This document shows positions 51,858-61,387 of a stretch of DNA of 64,000 nt, piece by piece (the first letter of the stretch is position 1; the number at the start of each line of letters is the position of its first letter). The position numbers and the translations under genes are program-made. Source of the DNA: Haloarchaeobius iranensis (GTDB taxonomy: Archaea > Halobacteriota > Halobacteria > Halobacteriales > Natrialbaceae); NCBI RefSeq assembly GCF_900103505.1, contig NZ_FNIA01000004.1:1-64000 (forward strand), given 5' to 3'. A model generated the notes under the pieces. That model was not told where the DNA came from. It worked only from the letters and a program-made list of their open reading frames with translations, and made no database searches.

Positions 51858-52709
51858 ATGGTCACGCAGGTCGCCCCCGACACGTACGCGCTCGACGCTC
51901 GGATGATGGACACTCCGGCGACGATGTCGCCCTACGTCGTCGACGCCGTCGAGCCGGTCGTCGTCGACCCCGGCCCCGCAGCCGGTATCGAACACGTCGT
52001 CGACGACCTCGCGGCGGTCGGCGTCGAGCCGGCCGAGGTCGCGTATATCGTGCCGACACACGTCCACCTCGACCACGCCGGTGCGACGGGCGCACTGGCC
52101 GAGCACTGCCCGAACGCGACGGTGGTCGTCCACGAGCGCGGGGTCGACTACCTCACCGACGCCGCGAAGCGCGACCGGCTGTACGAGAGCGCCCGCGCCG
52201 CCGTCGGCGACCAGATCGCGACGGGCTACGGCCGGCCCGAGCTCGTCGACCGCCGCCGCTGCCGCGTCGTCTCGGGCGGCGAGACGGTCGACTGCGGGGA
52301 CCGCTCGCTCGAACTCGTGGACGCACCGGGGCACGCACCCCACCAGGTGGCCGTCCTCGACGACCGGACCGGCGCGCTGTTCGCCGGCGACGCCGCCGGG
52401 ATGAGCCTGTTCGGCGAGCTGCTCCCGACGACGCCCGCCCCGGACTTCGACCTCGAACTGAGCCTCGAGACGCTGGCGCGGCTGCGCGAACGCGACGCCG
52501 AGACCCTCTGCTACGGCCACTACGGAGCCCACGACGACCCCGACGACGCGCTCGGCGCGTACACCGAGTTGCTGCCCGAGTGGGTCGCCGCCGTCGAGGA
52601 GGCCGCGGCGGCACACGAGGACCGCGACGCCATCGTCGCCGCCCTGTCGAAGGAGTGGTCCTCGCCGACCATCGAACGCGACGTCGTCGGCGTGTTGCAG
52701 ACCCTGTGA
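51858..52709 (+). CDS. MBL-fold metallo-hydrolase
   Basis: 283 residues. The zinc motif THVHLDHAG (about 59-67), a further His in DAPGHAPHQ, the Asp in LFAGDAAG and the last His in CYGHYGAHDD complete the binuclear metallo-beta-lactamase site. It resembles glyoxalase II- or phosphorylsulfamidase-like haloarchaeal hydrolases, but the substrate is unknown. ATG 51858 chosen; no signal peptide. Confidence 0.88.
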   Translation: MVTQVAPDTYALDARMMDTPATMSPYVVDAVEPVVVDPGPAAGIEHVVDDLAAVGVEPAEVAYIVPTHVHLDHAGATGALAEHCPNATVVVHERGVDYLTDAAKRDRLYESARAAVGDQIATGYGRPELVDRRRCRVVSGGETVDCGDRSLELVDAPGHAPHQVAVLDDRTGALFAGDAAGMSLFGELLPTTPAPDFDLELSLETLARLRERDAETLCYGHYGAHDDPDDALGAYTELLPEWVAAVEEAAAAHEDRDAIVAALSKEWSSPTIERDVVGVLQTL

Positions 52710-52761
52710 AGGCGATCCACGACAGCCAAACCGACTTCATCTCCCCTTCTGGGTCCAGCCG

Positions 52762-52869
52762 ATGTACGTCGTCCTGCCCTGCATCTCGATGGACCCGTCG
52801 CGTCGCATCGAGGCCCTCGAACTGGTCGCGGCGCCCACCGCCACCGTCGGCGTCGACGACCGCGACTGA
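52762..52869 (+). CDS. Possible tiny protein (35 residues)
   Basis: In the 218-bp gap between the MBL and USP genes is an ATG-initiated frame of 35 codons, MYVVLPCISMDPSRRIEALE then a short acidic end. It has haloarchaeal codon use and a single Cys. No family is recognised. It could be a small protein or the remnant of a longer gene. Confidence 0.25.
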   Translation: MYVVLPCISMDPSRRIEALELVAAPTATVGVDDRD

Positions 52870-52927
52870 TTCCCACCGATGGAGAGTCGGGGGACGTTTT
52901 AAGCGCCTGACGGGTGACAGTTCAGAT

Positions 52928-53362
52928 ATGGTCGACAGAATCCTGGTCCCCTACGACGAGTCCGAACAGGCACGGTCGGCGCTGGAGCACGCGCTGACGA
53001 CCCACGCCGACGCCGAGGTCGTCGTCCTGAACGTCATCGACCTCATGGAGGCGGGCTACAGCGCCCCCTTCGACGGCGGGCTGCCCGGCTACTGGGAGGA
53101 GTGGTACGAGCAGGAGGAGACGGTGGCCGAGGACCTGCTCGCGCAGGCTCAGGAGATTGCAGACGAGTACGACGTCGAGCTGGAGACGGACGTCGTCGTG
53201 GGACGGCCCGCTCGCGCCATCAACGAGTACGCCGACGAGCACGACATCGACCAGATACTCATCGGGAGCCACGGTCGCACCGGCGTCAGCCGCATCCTCC
53301 TCGGCAGCGTCGCCGAGGCGGTCGTCCGCCGAGCGCACTGTCCCGTGACGGTCGTCCGCTGA
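52928..53362 (+). CDS. Universal stress protein (UspA) family
   Basis: 144 residues. Rossmann-like USP fold, with VDRILVPYDESEQARSALEH at the start and the ATP-binding motif LIGSHGRTGVSRILLGSVAE (G2xG9xG(S/T)) near the end. The insert GYSAPFDGGLPGYWEEWYEQ is usual in haloarchaeal UspA. The stop overlaps the start of the PPOX gene by 1 bp, so they form an operon. Confidence 0.9.
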   Translation: MVDRILVPYDESEQARSALEHALTTHADAEVVVLNVIDLMEAGYSAPFDGGLPGYWEEWYEQEETVAEDLLAQAQEIADEYDVELETDVVVGRPARAINEYADEHDIDQILIGSHGRTGVSRILLGSVAEAVVRRAHCPVTVVR

Positions 53363-53832
53363 TGTTCCCACTGAACGGGGCGTGGGCGCACGACGACGTG
53401 GCCGCGTTCCTCGACGACGCCCGCATCCCGGTCCGGCTGGCGTGTCGAACCCCGAAGGGCGGGCTCTGGATGCTCTCGCTCTGGTTCGAGTACGACCCCG
53501 ACGCGGGCCAGCTGGCCTGTGCCACCGCCGCCTCGGCCGACGTCGTCCGCTACCTCCGCGAGGACGACACCGTCGCCTTCGAGATATCGACGAACCGACC
53601 GCCCTATCGCGGCATCCGCGGGCAGGGCATCGCGACCATCACGCCGGACGACGAGAAGGCCCTGCTGCGACGGCTGCTCGAACGCTACCTCGGCGGCACC
53701 GACTCCGGCCTCGCGCGGTCGCTGCTCGACCCCGGCCGCGAGGAGGTCCGCATCGAGCTCGACGTGACGAAAGCGTACACGTGGGACTTCTCCGACCGGA
53801 TGCCGTCGGACGCGCCCGAGCCGGCGGAGTAA
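53362..53832 (+). CDS. Pyridoxamine 5'-phosphate oxidase-like flavoprotein
   Basis: 156 residues, split-barrel FMN-binding fold: FLDDARIPVRLACRTPKGGL, LWFEYDPDAGQLACATAASA, and VAFEISTNRPPYRGIRGQG. Proteins of this type bind FMN or F420 and reduce small molecules. The exact substrate is unknown. Co-transcribed with the USP gene. Confidence 0.82.
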   Translation: MFPLNGAWAHDDVAAFLDDARIPVRLACRTPKGGLWMLSLWFEYDPDAGQLACATAASADVVRYLREDDTVAFEISTNRPPYRGIRGQGIATITPDDEKALLRRLLERYLGGTDSGLARSLLDPGREEVRIELDVTKAYTWDFSDRMPSDAPEPAE

Positions 53833-53885
53833 CCTCGGGTGCGGCCTCGGACACGGTTTTAGGCCCCCACCCCGTAGCAGTCCCC

Positions 53886-55469
53886 ATGACCGACCTGCTG
53901 GACGACGACGCCCTGCCGGCGACGCTGAGCCGCGACCGGTTCGAGCGGCTCGACGGCCTCGTCACGACGGCCGACGGGGGCCGTGACCGCCGTGCAGTCC
54001 TCGAGACGTTCACCGGCGAGACCGCGGCGACCGTGACTGAGTGCGAGCCCGCGGACGTCGAGTACGCCGTCGAGCGAGCCGCCGCGGCCCGGGAGCGGTG
54101 GGCCGACCGCGCCCCCGAAGAGCGCGCCGCCGTCGTGAAACGCCTCCACGACATCGTGCTCGACCGGCAGGACGAACTGCTCGACCTCGCTCAGCTGGAG
54201 AGCGGCAAGTCCCGGGCCCACGCCTTCGAGGAGGTGCTCGACGTGGCGATGACGAGCCGGTACTACGGCTCCCGCGCCCCCGAGATGCTGGCGACGGAGC
54301 GCCGCGACGCCGCGGTCCCGTTCCTCTCCTCGAAGGCCGAGGTCGTCCACCATCCCGTCGGCGTCGTCGGTATCATCGCGCCGTGGAACTACCCTATCAC
54401 GCTCGCCATCTCCGACGCGCTCCCCGCGCTGCTGGCGGGGAACGCCGTCGTCCTCAAGCCCGCCGAGACGACCCCGTACACCGCGCTGGCTCTCGTCGAA
54501 CTCCTGCGAGAAGCGGGGCTGCCGCACGACCTCGTCCAGGTCGTCACGGGCGACGGCGCGGAGCTCGGACCCGCGCTGGTCGACAACGTGGACTACGTCA
54601 GCTTCACCGGGTCGACGGCGACCGGGCGCGAGGTCGCCGCCGCCGCCGGCCGGAACCTCGTCGACTGCTCGCTCGAACTCGGCGGGAAGAACTCCGTCGT
54701 GGTGCTGGACGACGCGGACCTCGACGACGCCGTCGAGGGTGCCGTCGGTGCGTGTTTCACCAACGCCGGGCAGCTCTGTATCGGTACCGAGCGCGTCCTC
54801 GTCGACGAGTCGCTGTACGACGCGTTCCTGTCGCGGTTCGTCGCCGCCGTCTCCGACCTCTCGCTCGGCGCGAGCTACGAGTACGGCGTCGACGTGGGGT
54901 CGCTCGCCTCGGGCGACCAGCTCGAGACCGTCGAGGCACACGTCGCCGACGCCCGCGAGCGCGGCGCGACGGTCCACGTCGGCGGCGACCATCGGCCCGA
55001 CATCGGCCCCTACTTCTTCGAGCCCACCGTCCTGACCGGTCTCCCGCACGACGCCCGGGCCGCCTGCGAGGAGACGTTCGGTCCGGTCGTGAGCGTCGCA
55101 CCCGTCGCCGGCGAGCGCGAGGCCATCGACCGCGCGAACGACACCGACTACGGCCTGAACGCGAGCGTCTGGACGACGAACCGCGACCGAGGCCGGGCCG
55201 TCGCTCGCGAGATCGACTGCGGCACCGTCACCATCAACGGCGGCTACCTGGAGACCTGGGCGGCCGTCGACGCGCCCATGGGCGGCCGGAAGGACTCGGG
55301 CCTCGGCCGTCGCCACGGGACGGAGGGACTCATGCGGTACACGGAGTCACAGACGATCGCGGCGCGGAACTACCCGGTCGTGCCGCCCATCGGCATCGAA
55401 TCGGAGTGGTACGCCCGCGCCCTCAGTGCGTCGCTCCGGCTCTGGCGGAAGCTGCCGTTCCTCCGGTAG
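53886..55469 (+). CDS. Aldehyde dehydrogenase (succinate-semialdehyde type)
   Basis: 527 residues. The NAD(P) site IIAPWNYP and FTGSTATG, catalytic Glu in LELGGKN (about residue 263) and catalytic Cys298 in NAGQLCIGTERV are intact. C-terminal block GLNASVWT and the NGGYLETWAAVDAPMGGRK region fit the succinate-semialdehyde/betaine-aldehyde group. A typical 500-residue family, here with about 25 extra N-terminal and 30 C-terminal residues. It oxidises an aldehyde to the acid. The substrate is not determined. It ends next to the convergent DUF7519 gene with no gap. Confidence 0.9.
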   Translation: MTDLLDDDALPATLSRDRFERLDGLVTTADGGRDRRAVLETFTGETAATVTECEPADVEYAVERAAAARERWADRAPEERAAVVKRLHDIVLDRQDELLDLAQLESGKSRAHAFEEVLDVAMTSRYYGSRAPEMLATERRDAAVPFLSSKAEVVHHPVGVVGIIAPWNYPITLAISDALPALLAGNAVVLKPAETTPYTALALVELLREAGLPHDLVQVVTGDGAELGPALVDNVDYVSFTGSTATGREVAAAAGRNLVDCSLELGGKNSVVVLDDADLDDAVEGAVGACFTNAGQLCIGTERVLVDESLYDAFLSRFVAAVSDLSLGASYEYGVDVGSLASGDQLETVEAHVADARERGATVHVGGDHRPDIGPYFFEPTVLTGLPHDARAACEETFGPVVSVAPVAGEREAIDRANDTDYGLNASVWTTNRDRGRAVAREIDCGTVTINGGYLETWAAVDAPMGGRKDSGLGRRHGTEGLMRYTESQTIAARNYPVVPPIGIESEWYARALSASLRLWRKLPFLR

Positions 55470-57074
55470 TCAGAGGTCGTCGAACTGGGTGTACCACGGC
55501 CCCCGGTCGACGTGCTGGTCCGGCCCGTCGCCGTCCTCACCGTCGCTCGCGCCGTCGCCGCCGGACGCGAGCGCGGCGAAGCAGACGAGCGCGAGGAGCA
55601 GTAGCGCCAGTGCGCCGACGGCCCGCCATCTGGGCACGTCGACGGCGAGCGCGGCTGCCCCGATGAACTCGACGCCGAGCAGCGTGACGAGGACGGTGGC
55701 GGCACCGACCGCGAGCACGCCCGCCGCGTGGATGACCTCGCCACGACGGGTCTCGGCATCCCGGCCGACCTCGTTGCCGACCAGGGACGCGTTCACCGAG
55801 AGGTCCCACGTCGCCAGCGCGGCCGCCACCCCGATGAACACCACGGCTGCCGGTGCGCCCCCGAAACCGGCCGCGATGGCGCTGAGTAGCAACAGCCCCG
55901 CGCCGGCCGTCGAGCCGTTCTCGGCCGGGGCGGTCGCCTCGTCCCACACCACGAACATGAACACGGGGAGCGAGACGAGGACGGCACACAGGGCCATGAC
56001 GACGAGCGCGAGGAACGTCGTCCCCATCCCGTATGTCGCGAAAGCGATGTCGAGCGTCGACCCGTCGGTGACGGACCAGTCGACGAGCCAGGTGACCGGC
56101 GGCAGCGCCGTCAGGACGCCGACGAGCACGGAGACGACGGCACCGCCCGCGGCGTAGCCCAGCGTCTTCGGCGGTTCCCGGCCGACCCAGCGCACGACGG
56201 CCAGCTGGCAGAGCCGGGCGACGAGGACGCTCCCGAACAGCAGGATTGCCGCGCCGAGCAGCGCGTGTGGCACCCACGACTGGAGGAACCAGCCCACGAC
56301 CGTCCCGAAGGGACCGGTCTGGACCAGCAGGCGCGTGAACAGCGCCCGTCCCGTGCCGGTGGTCGCCAGCACGAACTGGAGTCCGAGCAGGACGTAGACG
56401 CCCTTCGGGACGTCGCCGGCTCGCACGCCGAACTGTCGGAGTGCGGTCTCACGACTGTCGAACCGACGACGGGGGAGCCAGCCGTCGACGACCGCGAGTG
56501 CGCGCTCGACGACGACGGCGAGGACGAGCACCTCGACCTGGAGCATGAGGAACCCCACGAGCGGGCCAGCTCCGACGAGGGCACCGTAGCCCGCGACGGT
56601 CAGGACCGCAGCCGAGCGGAACAGCGCCACGTGGACCCCGGCGAGCAGGACCGTCCCGGCCACGACCACGACCAGCGAGCGCGAGAGCGCGCCGCCGAGC
56701 GACCGGACCAGCCCCTCGTCGATGCCGACGGTGAGCGAGAGCCCGAGCAGCAGCACGGCGAGCGTGCCGAACGTCGTCACGGCCGCCGCCGCGAGCGACG
56801 GCTTGTACGCCACGATGGCGCCGCCGACGCCGAGGACGCCGAAGACGAACCAGACGCTCCCGACGGCCCGCTGCCGGCTCTCGTCCTCCGAGACGCCGGT
56901 TGCGCCGCGGACGAGCGCGCCGGTGCCGAGCAGTCCGAGCAGCAGCTCGGGCGCCTGCCCGAGCAGCCCGGGACCGGTGCCGAGTCCGAGCAGGAGCGCC
57001 GCGACGGCGGCGACGGCGAGCGCGAGCCGGCTGCTGAACCGCGCCGGCTCGTCGTCGAACTCGTACGGCGTCAT
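55470..57074 (-). CDS. DUF7519 multi-pass membrane protein
   Basis: 534 residues with about 12 hydrophobic segments across the length. It is a haloarchaeal DUF7519 protein: after the N-terminal PARFSSRLALAVAAVAALLL there are repeated Gly/Ala/Val-rich helices, with a central loop around 205-225 (DSRETALRQFGVRAGDVPKG). It is the last gene of the DUF4129-DUF7269-DUF58 operon, its ATG overlapping the DUF58 stop by 4 bp. No transporter signature is visible. Confidence 0.78.
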   Translation of the reverse strand: MTPYEFDDEPARFSSRLALAVAAVAALLLGLGTGPGLLGQAPELLLGLLGTGALVRGATGVSEDESRQRAVGSVWFVFGVLGVGGAIVAYKPSLAAAAVTTFGTLAVLLLGLSLTVGIDEGLVRSLGGALSRSLVVVVAGTVLLAGVHVALFRSAAVLTVAGYGALVGAGPLVGFLMLQVEVLVLAVVVERALAVVDGWLPRRRFDSRETALRQFGVRAGDVPKGVYVLLGLQFVLATTGTGRALFTRLLVQTGPFGTVVGWFLQSWVPHALLGAAILLFGSVLVARLCQLAVVRWVGREPPKTLGYAAGGAVVSVLVGVLTALPPVTWLVDWSVTDGSTLDIAFATYGMGTTFLALVVMALCAVLVSLPVFMFVVWDEATAPAENGSTAGAGLLLLSAIAAGFGGAPAAVVFIGVAAALATWDLSVNASLVGNEVGRDAETRRGEVIHAAGVLAVGAATVLVTLLGVEFIGAAALAVDVPRWRAVGALALLLLALVCFAALASGGDGASDGEDGDGPDQHVDRGPWYTQFDDL

Positions 57075-58411
57075 CGCTGCCACCTCCGCGTCGCACGCTC
57101 GATGGCGGCGTACAGCGGCTCGTCCGGCGACCACTCGATGACATCGGTCGTCCGGTTCCGGAGCTGGGAGACGCGGCCCTGGCGCTTGATGGCCTCGACG
57201 ACGCTCCCCGGCGTCTCCGTCGAGGTGACGTCCGGCGAGACGACCCGGAGCGCGTGGCCGGACGCCCGGAGTCGTTTCAGCAGGTCGAGCGGGGCGTCGT
57301 CGAGCAGCGGCGAGACGAACACCACCTGCGCGCCGTTGGGGACGCGACGGCGGAGCCAGTCCACCCGCCAGCCGCCGTCCGTGGCGGCCACTCCGCCCGT
57401 GTCCCCGTCACCCGGCGACGGGTCTGGGTCGCCGGAGTCGGCTGCAGCGGCGTTCGTCGCGGTCCCCGTCCCGCGGACCGGGATGGAGGTCGCGGACTGT
57501 ACGTCCAGGTTGTTCCGGATGCGAGCCGCCTGGTCGTCGCCGGTGCCGGGGCGCAGGTAGCCGAGCGAGCTGCCGTACTGGGCCAGCCCGACGCGGTTGC
57601 CGGCGTCGAGCAGGTGGCCGGCGATACGCCCGGCGGCGTAGGTCCCGAGCTCGACGCCGTCTGGCTCCTCGGGGCGACGTGACACCCGTGCCACGCGCCG
57701 CGTGTCGACCACGACGACGATGGTCGCCGCCTGGTCGGTGCGGAACTCGACGGTCCGGAGCTCGCCGCTGCGGGCGAACTCCCGCCAGTCGATGCGGTTC
57801 ATCGGGTCCGAGTGGTGGTACTGCCGGATGGAGTGGAACTCGATGCCCGACCCGGTCGAGTCCGTCTCGACGCGACCGGGGTACGGGATGGTCTGGTCGG
57901 CGAGGTGCATGTCCTCGACCGGCGCGTGACACGACAGCCGGCTCTCGACCGGGAGCGTCTCGGTGACCTCGACGCCGCCGCTGACGTTGCGCGCGACGAC
58001 CGTCGGCTCGCCGAACGCGTGGACGCCACGGCGGACCTTCACCGAGTAGGTGAACGACTCGGTCTCGTCCGGCTGGAGTCCCGTCATGAACCGCGGCGAC
58101 CCCTCGACGACCCCCAGCGTCTCGGGGACGCCGTCGACGATTCGCAGGTCGGCCAGGGGCTCGTCCGCGGCGTTCCGGACGGTGACGGTCACCTCGACCT
58201 CGTCGCCGGGCATGGGTGACGAATCCGAGAGCGACCGCTCGACGTCCACGTCGAGCGCCGGTGGGCGACTCGCGTAGCCGTACACCGCGTAGCCGAGGCC
58301 GATGGCGGCCGCGCTGAACACGACCGTGTTCCCGGCCAGCAGCCCCAGCGTCCCGGTGACGAGAGCGACGGTCAAGCCGATGTTCCACCGGCCGGTGTCC
58401 CTTCGTGTCAT
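57071..58411 (-). CDS. DUF58 domain protein
   Basis: 446 residues. Two N-terminal membrane helices (about 10-50), an Ig-like segment (about 52-150, VEVTVTVRNAADEPLADLRI) and the DUF58 domain. The key block DPMNRIDWREFARSGELRTV and the vWA-like LRTVEFRTDQAATIVVVVDT are visible. DUF58 proteins usually work with a MoxR AAA ATPase and VWA proteins in cofactor insertion or surface-protein maturation. No MoxR gene is adjacent here. Overlaps both neighbours by 4 bp. Confidence 0.85.
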   Translation of the reverse strand: MTRRDTGRWNIGLTVALVTGTLGLLAGNTVVFSAAAIGLGYAVYGYASRPPALDVDVERSLSDSSPMPGDEVEVTVTVRNAADEPLADLRIVDGVPETLGVVEGSPRFMTGLQPDETESFTYSVKVRRGVHAFGEPTVVARNVSGGVEVTETLPVESRLSCHAPVEDMHLADQTIPYPGRVETDSTGSGIEFHSIRQYHHSDPMNRIDWREFARSGELRTVEFRTDQAATIVVVVDTRRVARVSRRPEEPDGVELGTYAAGRIAGHLLDAGNRVGLAQYGSSLGYLRPGTGDDQAARIRNNLDVQSATSIPVRGTGTATNAAAADSGDPDPSPGDGDTGGVAATDGGWRVDWLRRRVPNGAQVVFVSPLLDDAPLDLLKRLRASGHALRVVSPDVTSTETPGSVVEAIKRQGRVSQLRNRTTDVIEWSPDEPLYAAIERATRRWQR

Positions 58412-59061
58412 TCGGTCTCGACCCCCGTGAGGTCGGCTCGCGCAGCGATCTCGTCGACGGTGTGTTCGACGTGGCGGTCGTACGCCTCGCCGGACAGCCA
58501 GTCGTAGAACTGCATCTTGAGTGGTGGTTCGGGTGCGTCAGCGCCGCCGAGGAAGCTGCGTGCGCGGGGGTCGGTCGTCCAGGTACCCGCCTCGAGCATC
58601 GCCGCGGCCTCCTCGTGGCTGCAGTCGTGGCTGCGGGCGAGCACGCCGATGGCGGCCGCCCGTATCTCTTCCTCGACGCTGTTTCGCTCGCGAGCTTCCC
58701 ACCACTCCGACGGCCCGGGTTCGCGGAGCGTGCCGTCGACGCTCTCGATGCTCTCGTCGAGGCCGTGGCCGGTCTCGCCGACCGAGTCGTAGTTCGCCGC
58801 TTCCGGCGTCCCGAACGACGGCGGCTCGGGTGCCTCGTCGTCCCGGCCCTGGACGATTCGGAAGACGCCGAGGACGGCGGCGGTGAGTCCGAGCAACGCG
58901 ATAGTGGTCCCGTTGGCGAGCGCCGTGACGGGAGCGCGGAGCGTCGTGAGCGGCATCGGGAGGAACGCGAGCGCGACCGCGCCGAGCAGCGACGCGCTCC
59001 CGACGGCTGTCAGGAGCGGACGGACGGGCAGACCGAGGCGGTCCAGGATTCGGGGCGTCAT
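58408..59061 (-). CDS. DUF7269 family membrane protein
   Basis: 217 residues. One or two N-terminal membrane helices (about 15-65) and a helical cytoplasmic part with ARSHDCSHEEAAAMLEAGTW then TTDPRARSFLGG, which is typical of the haloarchaeal DUF7269 family. It is always found in DUF58 operons that I know of, and here it overlaps the DUF58 and DUF4129 genes by 4 bp each. Confidence 0.8.
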   Translation of the reverse strand: MTPRILDRLGLPVRPLLTAVGSASLLGAVALAFLPMPLTTLRAPVTALANGTTIALLGLTAAVLGVFRIVQGRDDEAPEPPSFGTPEAANYDSVGETGHGLDESIESVDGTLREPGPSEWWEARERNSVEEEIRAAAIGVLARSHDCSHEEAAAMLEAGTWTTDPRARSFLGGADAPEPPLKMQFYDWLSGEAYDRHVEHTVDEIAARADLTGVETE

Positions 59062-60182
59062 CCGTCACCCTCCAGCCGGTCCCGGATCTCCGCGAGCGCC
59101 TCCCGTGCCGTGCGCTTGCGTTCGTCGCTCCGCGGGTAGCGGCCGTAGCGGACGTCGCGGAACACGGCCGTCAGCCGTTCGACGGCCGACCGCGGGAGGC
59201 CGCCGTCGACGGCCGCACGGGCGACCTCAGCTGGTGTCTTCGACTCGGCGCGGCGGAGCGGTACGGAGTCGACCATCGTCTCCCAGGCCTCGTCGATGCT
59301 CACCGGACCCTGGTCGACGGGTTCGCCGTCGGCGTCGGTGTCGGTCCGCGCACCGTCGCGCGGGTCGTCCGGTTTGTCGCCGCGCCGGGAGAGCCAGTCG
59401 CGGGTCGACAGCCCGGCCGTCAGCGAGGAGAGGCCGAGCGAGAGCGAGCCGAGCCCGCTCCCGAGTCCCCGTGGTATCGCGACGAGGCCCTTGCCGAGGG
59501 TCCTCGGGACGGCGACGAACGCCTTCCCAATGCCGGACGCGAGGTCGTCGAGCCCGGCGAACAGGCCGCCAGCGGTCCGCCCGAGCCCGTCGAGCACCTG
59601 CGGTGCCGACGCCGTCAGCCCGACGAGGACGGACATCGTCCCCTGCGGAATCGCGAGGAACGAGGCCCGTACCCGGAACGTCGGCAGGACGGGGAGGTCG
59701 ACGACGTAGCCGTCGAACTCGCCCGTCTGCTGTCGTTCGACGTCGGCGATGACCGCGAGAACCGCCACGACGACGGCGCAACAGAGGAACAACACGAACA
59801 GCTGCAGGAGGAAGCTGAAGATAGGGAACCCGTCACCGCGGTCCGGTCCCGTGGCCCCGCCGGTGTCGTCGTCCTGCTGGTCGGTGGTCGCGGTCGGGTC
59901 CGCCGTCTGTGAATCGGTGGTCTGCTCCGGAGAGTTGGCGCCGACGGTGGTCTCGGTCGCCGCCGGTCCCTGCGTGGCCCTCGTGGTCGTGTCCGGGTTC
60001 TCGACCGTCCCGGCCGGCCCTTCGACGTCGGCTGGCACGTTCGAGTCCGACGGCTCCGCGAAGCCGTCGCCGACGGTGCCGGGGTACGTGCCGTACCCCG
60101 ACGCCGGGAACAGCGACGCCGCGAGGAGGACCGTCAAGACGGAGACAACGACGAGGACCGCGCGACTCAGGTCGTATCCCAC
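59058..60182 (-). CDS. DUF4129 domain protein
   Basis: 374 residues. Signal/anchor helix (about 8-28), a Thr-rich extracellular stalk (about 35-115), a membrane helix (about 122-146), a juxtamembrane Gly/Leu-rich stretch and the C-terminal DUF4129 domain (about 285-370; SIDEAWETMVDSVPLRRAES, and VFRDVRYGRYPRSD). DUF4129 proteins are associated with MoxR/DUF58 and transglutaminase-like systems. It is the first gene of the operon. Confidence 0.82.
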   Translation of the reverse strand: MGYDLSRAVLVVVSVLTVLLAASLFPASGYGTYPGTVGDGFAEPSDSNVPADVEGPAGTVENPDTTTRATQGPAATETTVGANSPEQTTDSQTADPTATTDQQDDDTGGATGPDRGDGFPIFSFLLQLFVLFLCCAVVVAVLAVIADVERQQTGEFDGYVVDLPVLPTFRVRASFLAIPQGTMSVLVGLTASAPQVLDGLGRTAGGLFAGLDDLASGIGKAFVAVPRTLGKGLVAIPRGLGSGLGSLSLGLSSLTAGLSTRDWLSRRGDKPDDPRDGARTDTDADGEPVDQGPVSIDEAWETMVDSVPLRRAESKTPAEVARAAVDGGLPRSAVERLTAVFRDVRYGRYPRSDERKRTAREALAEIRDRLEGDG

Positions 60183-60204
60183 ACGAACAGAGAAATGTCT
60201 AAGC

Positions 60205-60216
60205 GTTTAAATATAT
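60205..60216 (-). promoter_or_regulatory. Promoter of the DUF4129-DUF58 operon
   Basis: TTTAAATATATT on the plus strand reads as an AATATATTTAAA box on the minus strand, about 25-30 nt before ATG 60182. The message should be leaderless. The plus-strand HtpX-like gene has its own box, AATATTTTT (60281-60289), 27 nt before ATG 60316. Confidence 0.55.
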
Positions 60217-60315
60217 TGCTATTCAATCGTCGGGCGGGGTGGTGAAATAAGGGTGATGGGCCACCTCACATCAATCCACGAATATTTTTGTTTCTTCAGA
60301 AACGAGCCGCTACTA

Positions 60316-61368
60316 ATGGAACGCGACACCGCCCTCACGTGGCGCATCCTCCTCTGCCTCCTGACGATACTGGTCGTCGACGTGGTCCTCGTCGCAGCCG
60401 CCGCCTACCTGGTCGGGCCCTGGGTCGCGCCGCTCCAGGTCGCAGTCGCGGACGCCGTCGGGCTCTCCGGGACCTCTCCCCTCGTATGGGGTGGCGTCGT
60501 CGTCCTCCCGGTCGCGCTCGCGTTCGGCTGGGCACAGCTCCAGTACAGCCGGCGAGAGCTGCTCGACGAGGTCGATGCTCCACTCGAGTCCGGTGGGACG
60601 TACCCGGCGGTGCAGGGCCGGCTCCAGCGCCTCGCCGTCGGCGCGGACATGGCCACGCCGTCGCTCGCCGTCGCGCAGACCGACGTCCCCAACAGCTTCG
60701 CCGTCGGCGGCGTCACCGACGGCACGGTCGTGGTGAGCACCGGCCTGCTCGACGCGCTCGACGAGGACGAACTCGACGCCGTGCTCGCCCACGAGCTCAC
60801 ACACCTCCGGAACCGCGACGCGCTCGTGCTCACGCTCGCCTCGTTCGTCCCCGCGCTCATCAGCGACGACTTCAGTCCGTTCGGCTCCCGCGCGACGAGC
60901 ACCGCGGTCTGGACCGGGCTGGTCGTGGTCGCCTACGTCCTGAGCGCGCCGTTCATCGACGCCACCCCGTTCACCCTCGGCTACACCGTCTCGTTCGTGT
61001 TCACGCTGCTGGTCACCGTCGTCCTCGGCGGGGTCTTCCTCGGTATCGCGGGTGCCGTCGTCCTCGGCCTGAGCCAGCACCTCTCGACGTACCGCGAGTA
61101 CGTCGCCGACCGGTCGGGGGCCGTCCTCGCCGGCCAGCCGACCGCCATGGCGACCGCGCTCAGGAAGCTCGACCAGTCGGTCGAGACCCCGACCGCCGAC
61201 AAGCGACGCGAGTACGCGGGCGTCGCCGGCCTCTGTTTCCTCCCCCACGGCTTCTCGACCGACGACGAGCCCGTCGACGAGGGCGAGTTCACGGTGGAGA
61301 CGCGTTCGCACCCCGCGACCGAGCAGCGTATCGAACGCCTCCAGCAGCTCGAGCGCAAGCAGTTCTGA
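60316..61368 (+). CDS. htpX: M48 family membrane metalloprotease (HtpX-like)
   Basis: 350 residues. Two N-terminal membrane helices (about 9-32 and 55-72), the zinc motif HELTH (159-163), and a further ligand Glu in YREYVADRSGAVLAG. Two more helices lie between (about 192-212 and 225-262). It degrades misfolded membrane proteins in bacteria (HtpX), and haloarchaea have several M48 copies. The domain order is that of HtpX. ATG 60316 is preferred over an upstream GTG/ATG at 60253. Confidence 0.88.
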   Translation: MERDTALTWRILLCLLTILVVDVVLVAAAAYLVGPWVAPLQVAVADAVGLSGTSPLVWGGVVVLPVALAFGWAQLQYSRRELLDEVDAPLESGGTYPAVQGRLQRLAVGADMATPSLAVAQTDVPNSFAVGGVTDGTVVVSTGLLDALDEDELDAVLAHELTHLRNRDALVLTLASFVPALISDDFSPFGSRATSTAVWTGLVVVAYVLSAPFIDATPFTLGYTVSFVFTLLVTVVLGGVFLGIAGAVVLGLSQHLSTYREYVADRSGAVLAGQPTAMATALRKLDQSVETPTADKRREYAGVAGLCFLPHGFSTDDEPVDEGEFTVETRSHPATEQRIERLQQLERKQF

Positions 61369-61387
61369 GAACGGTCCGGGCGCGGTC

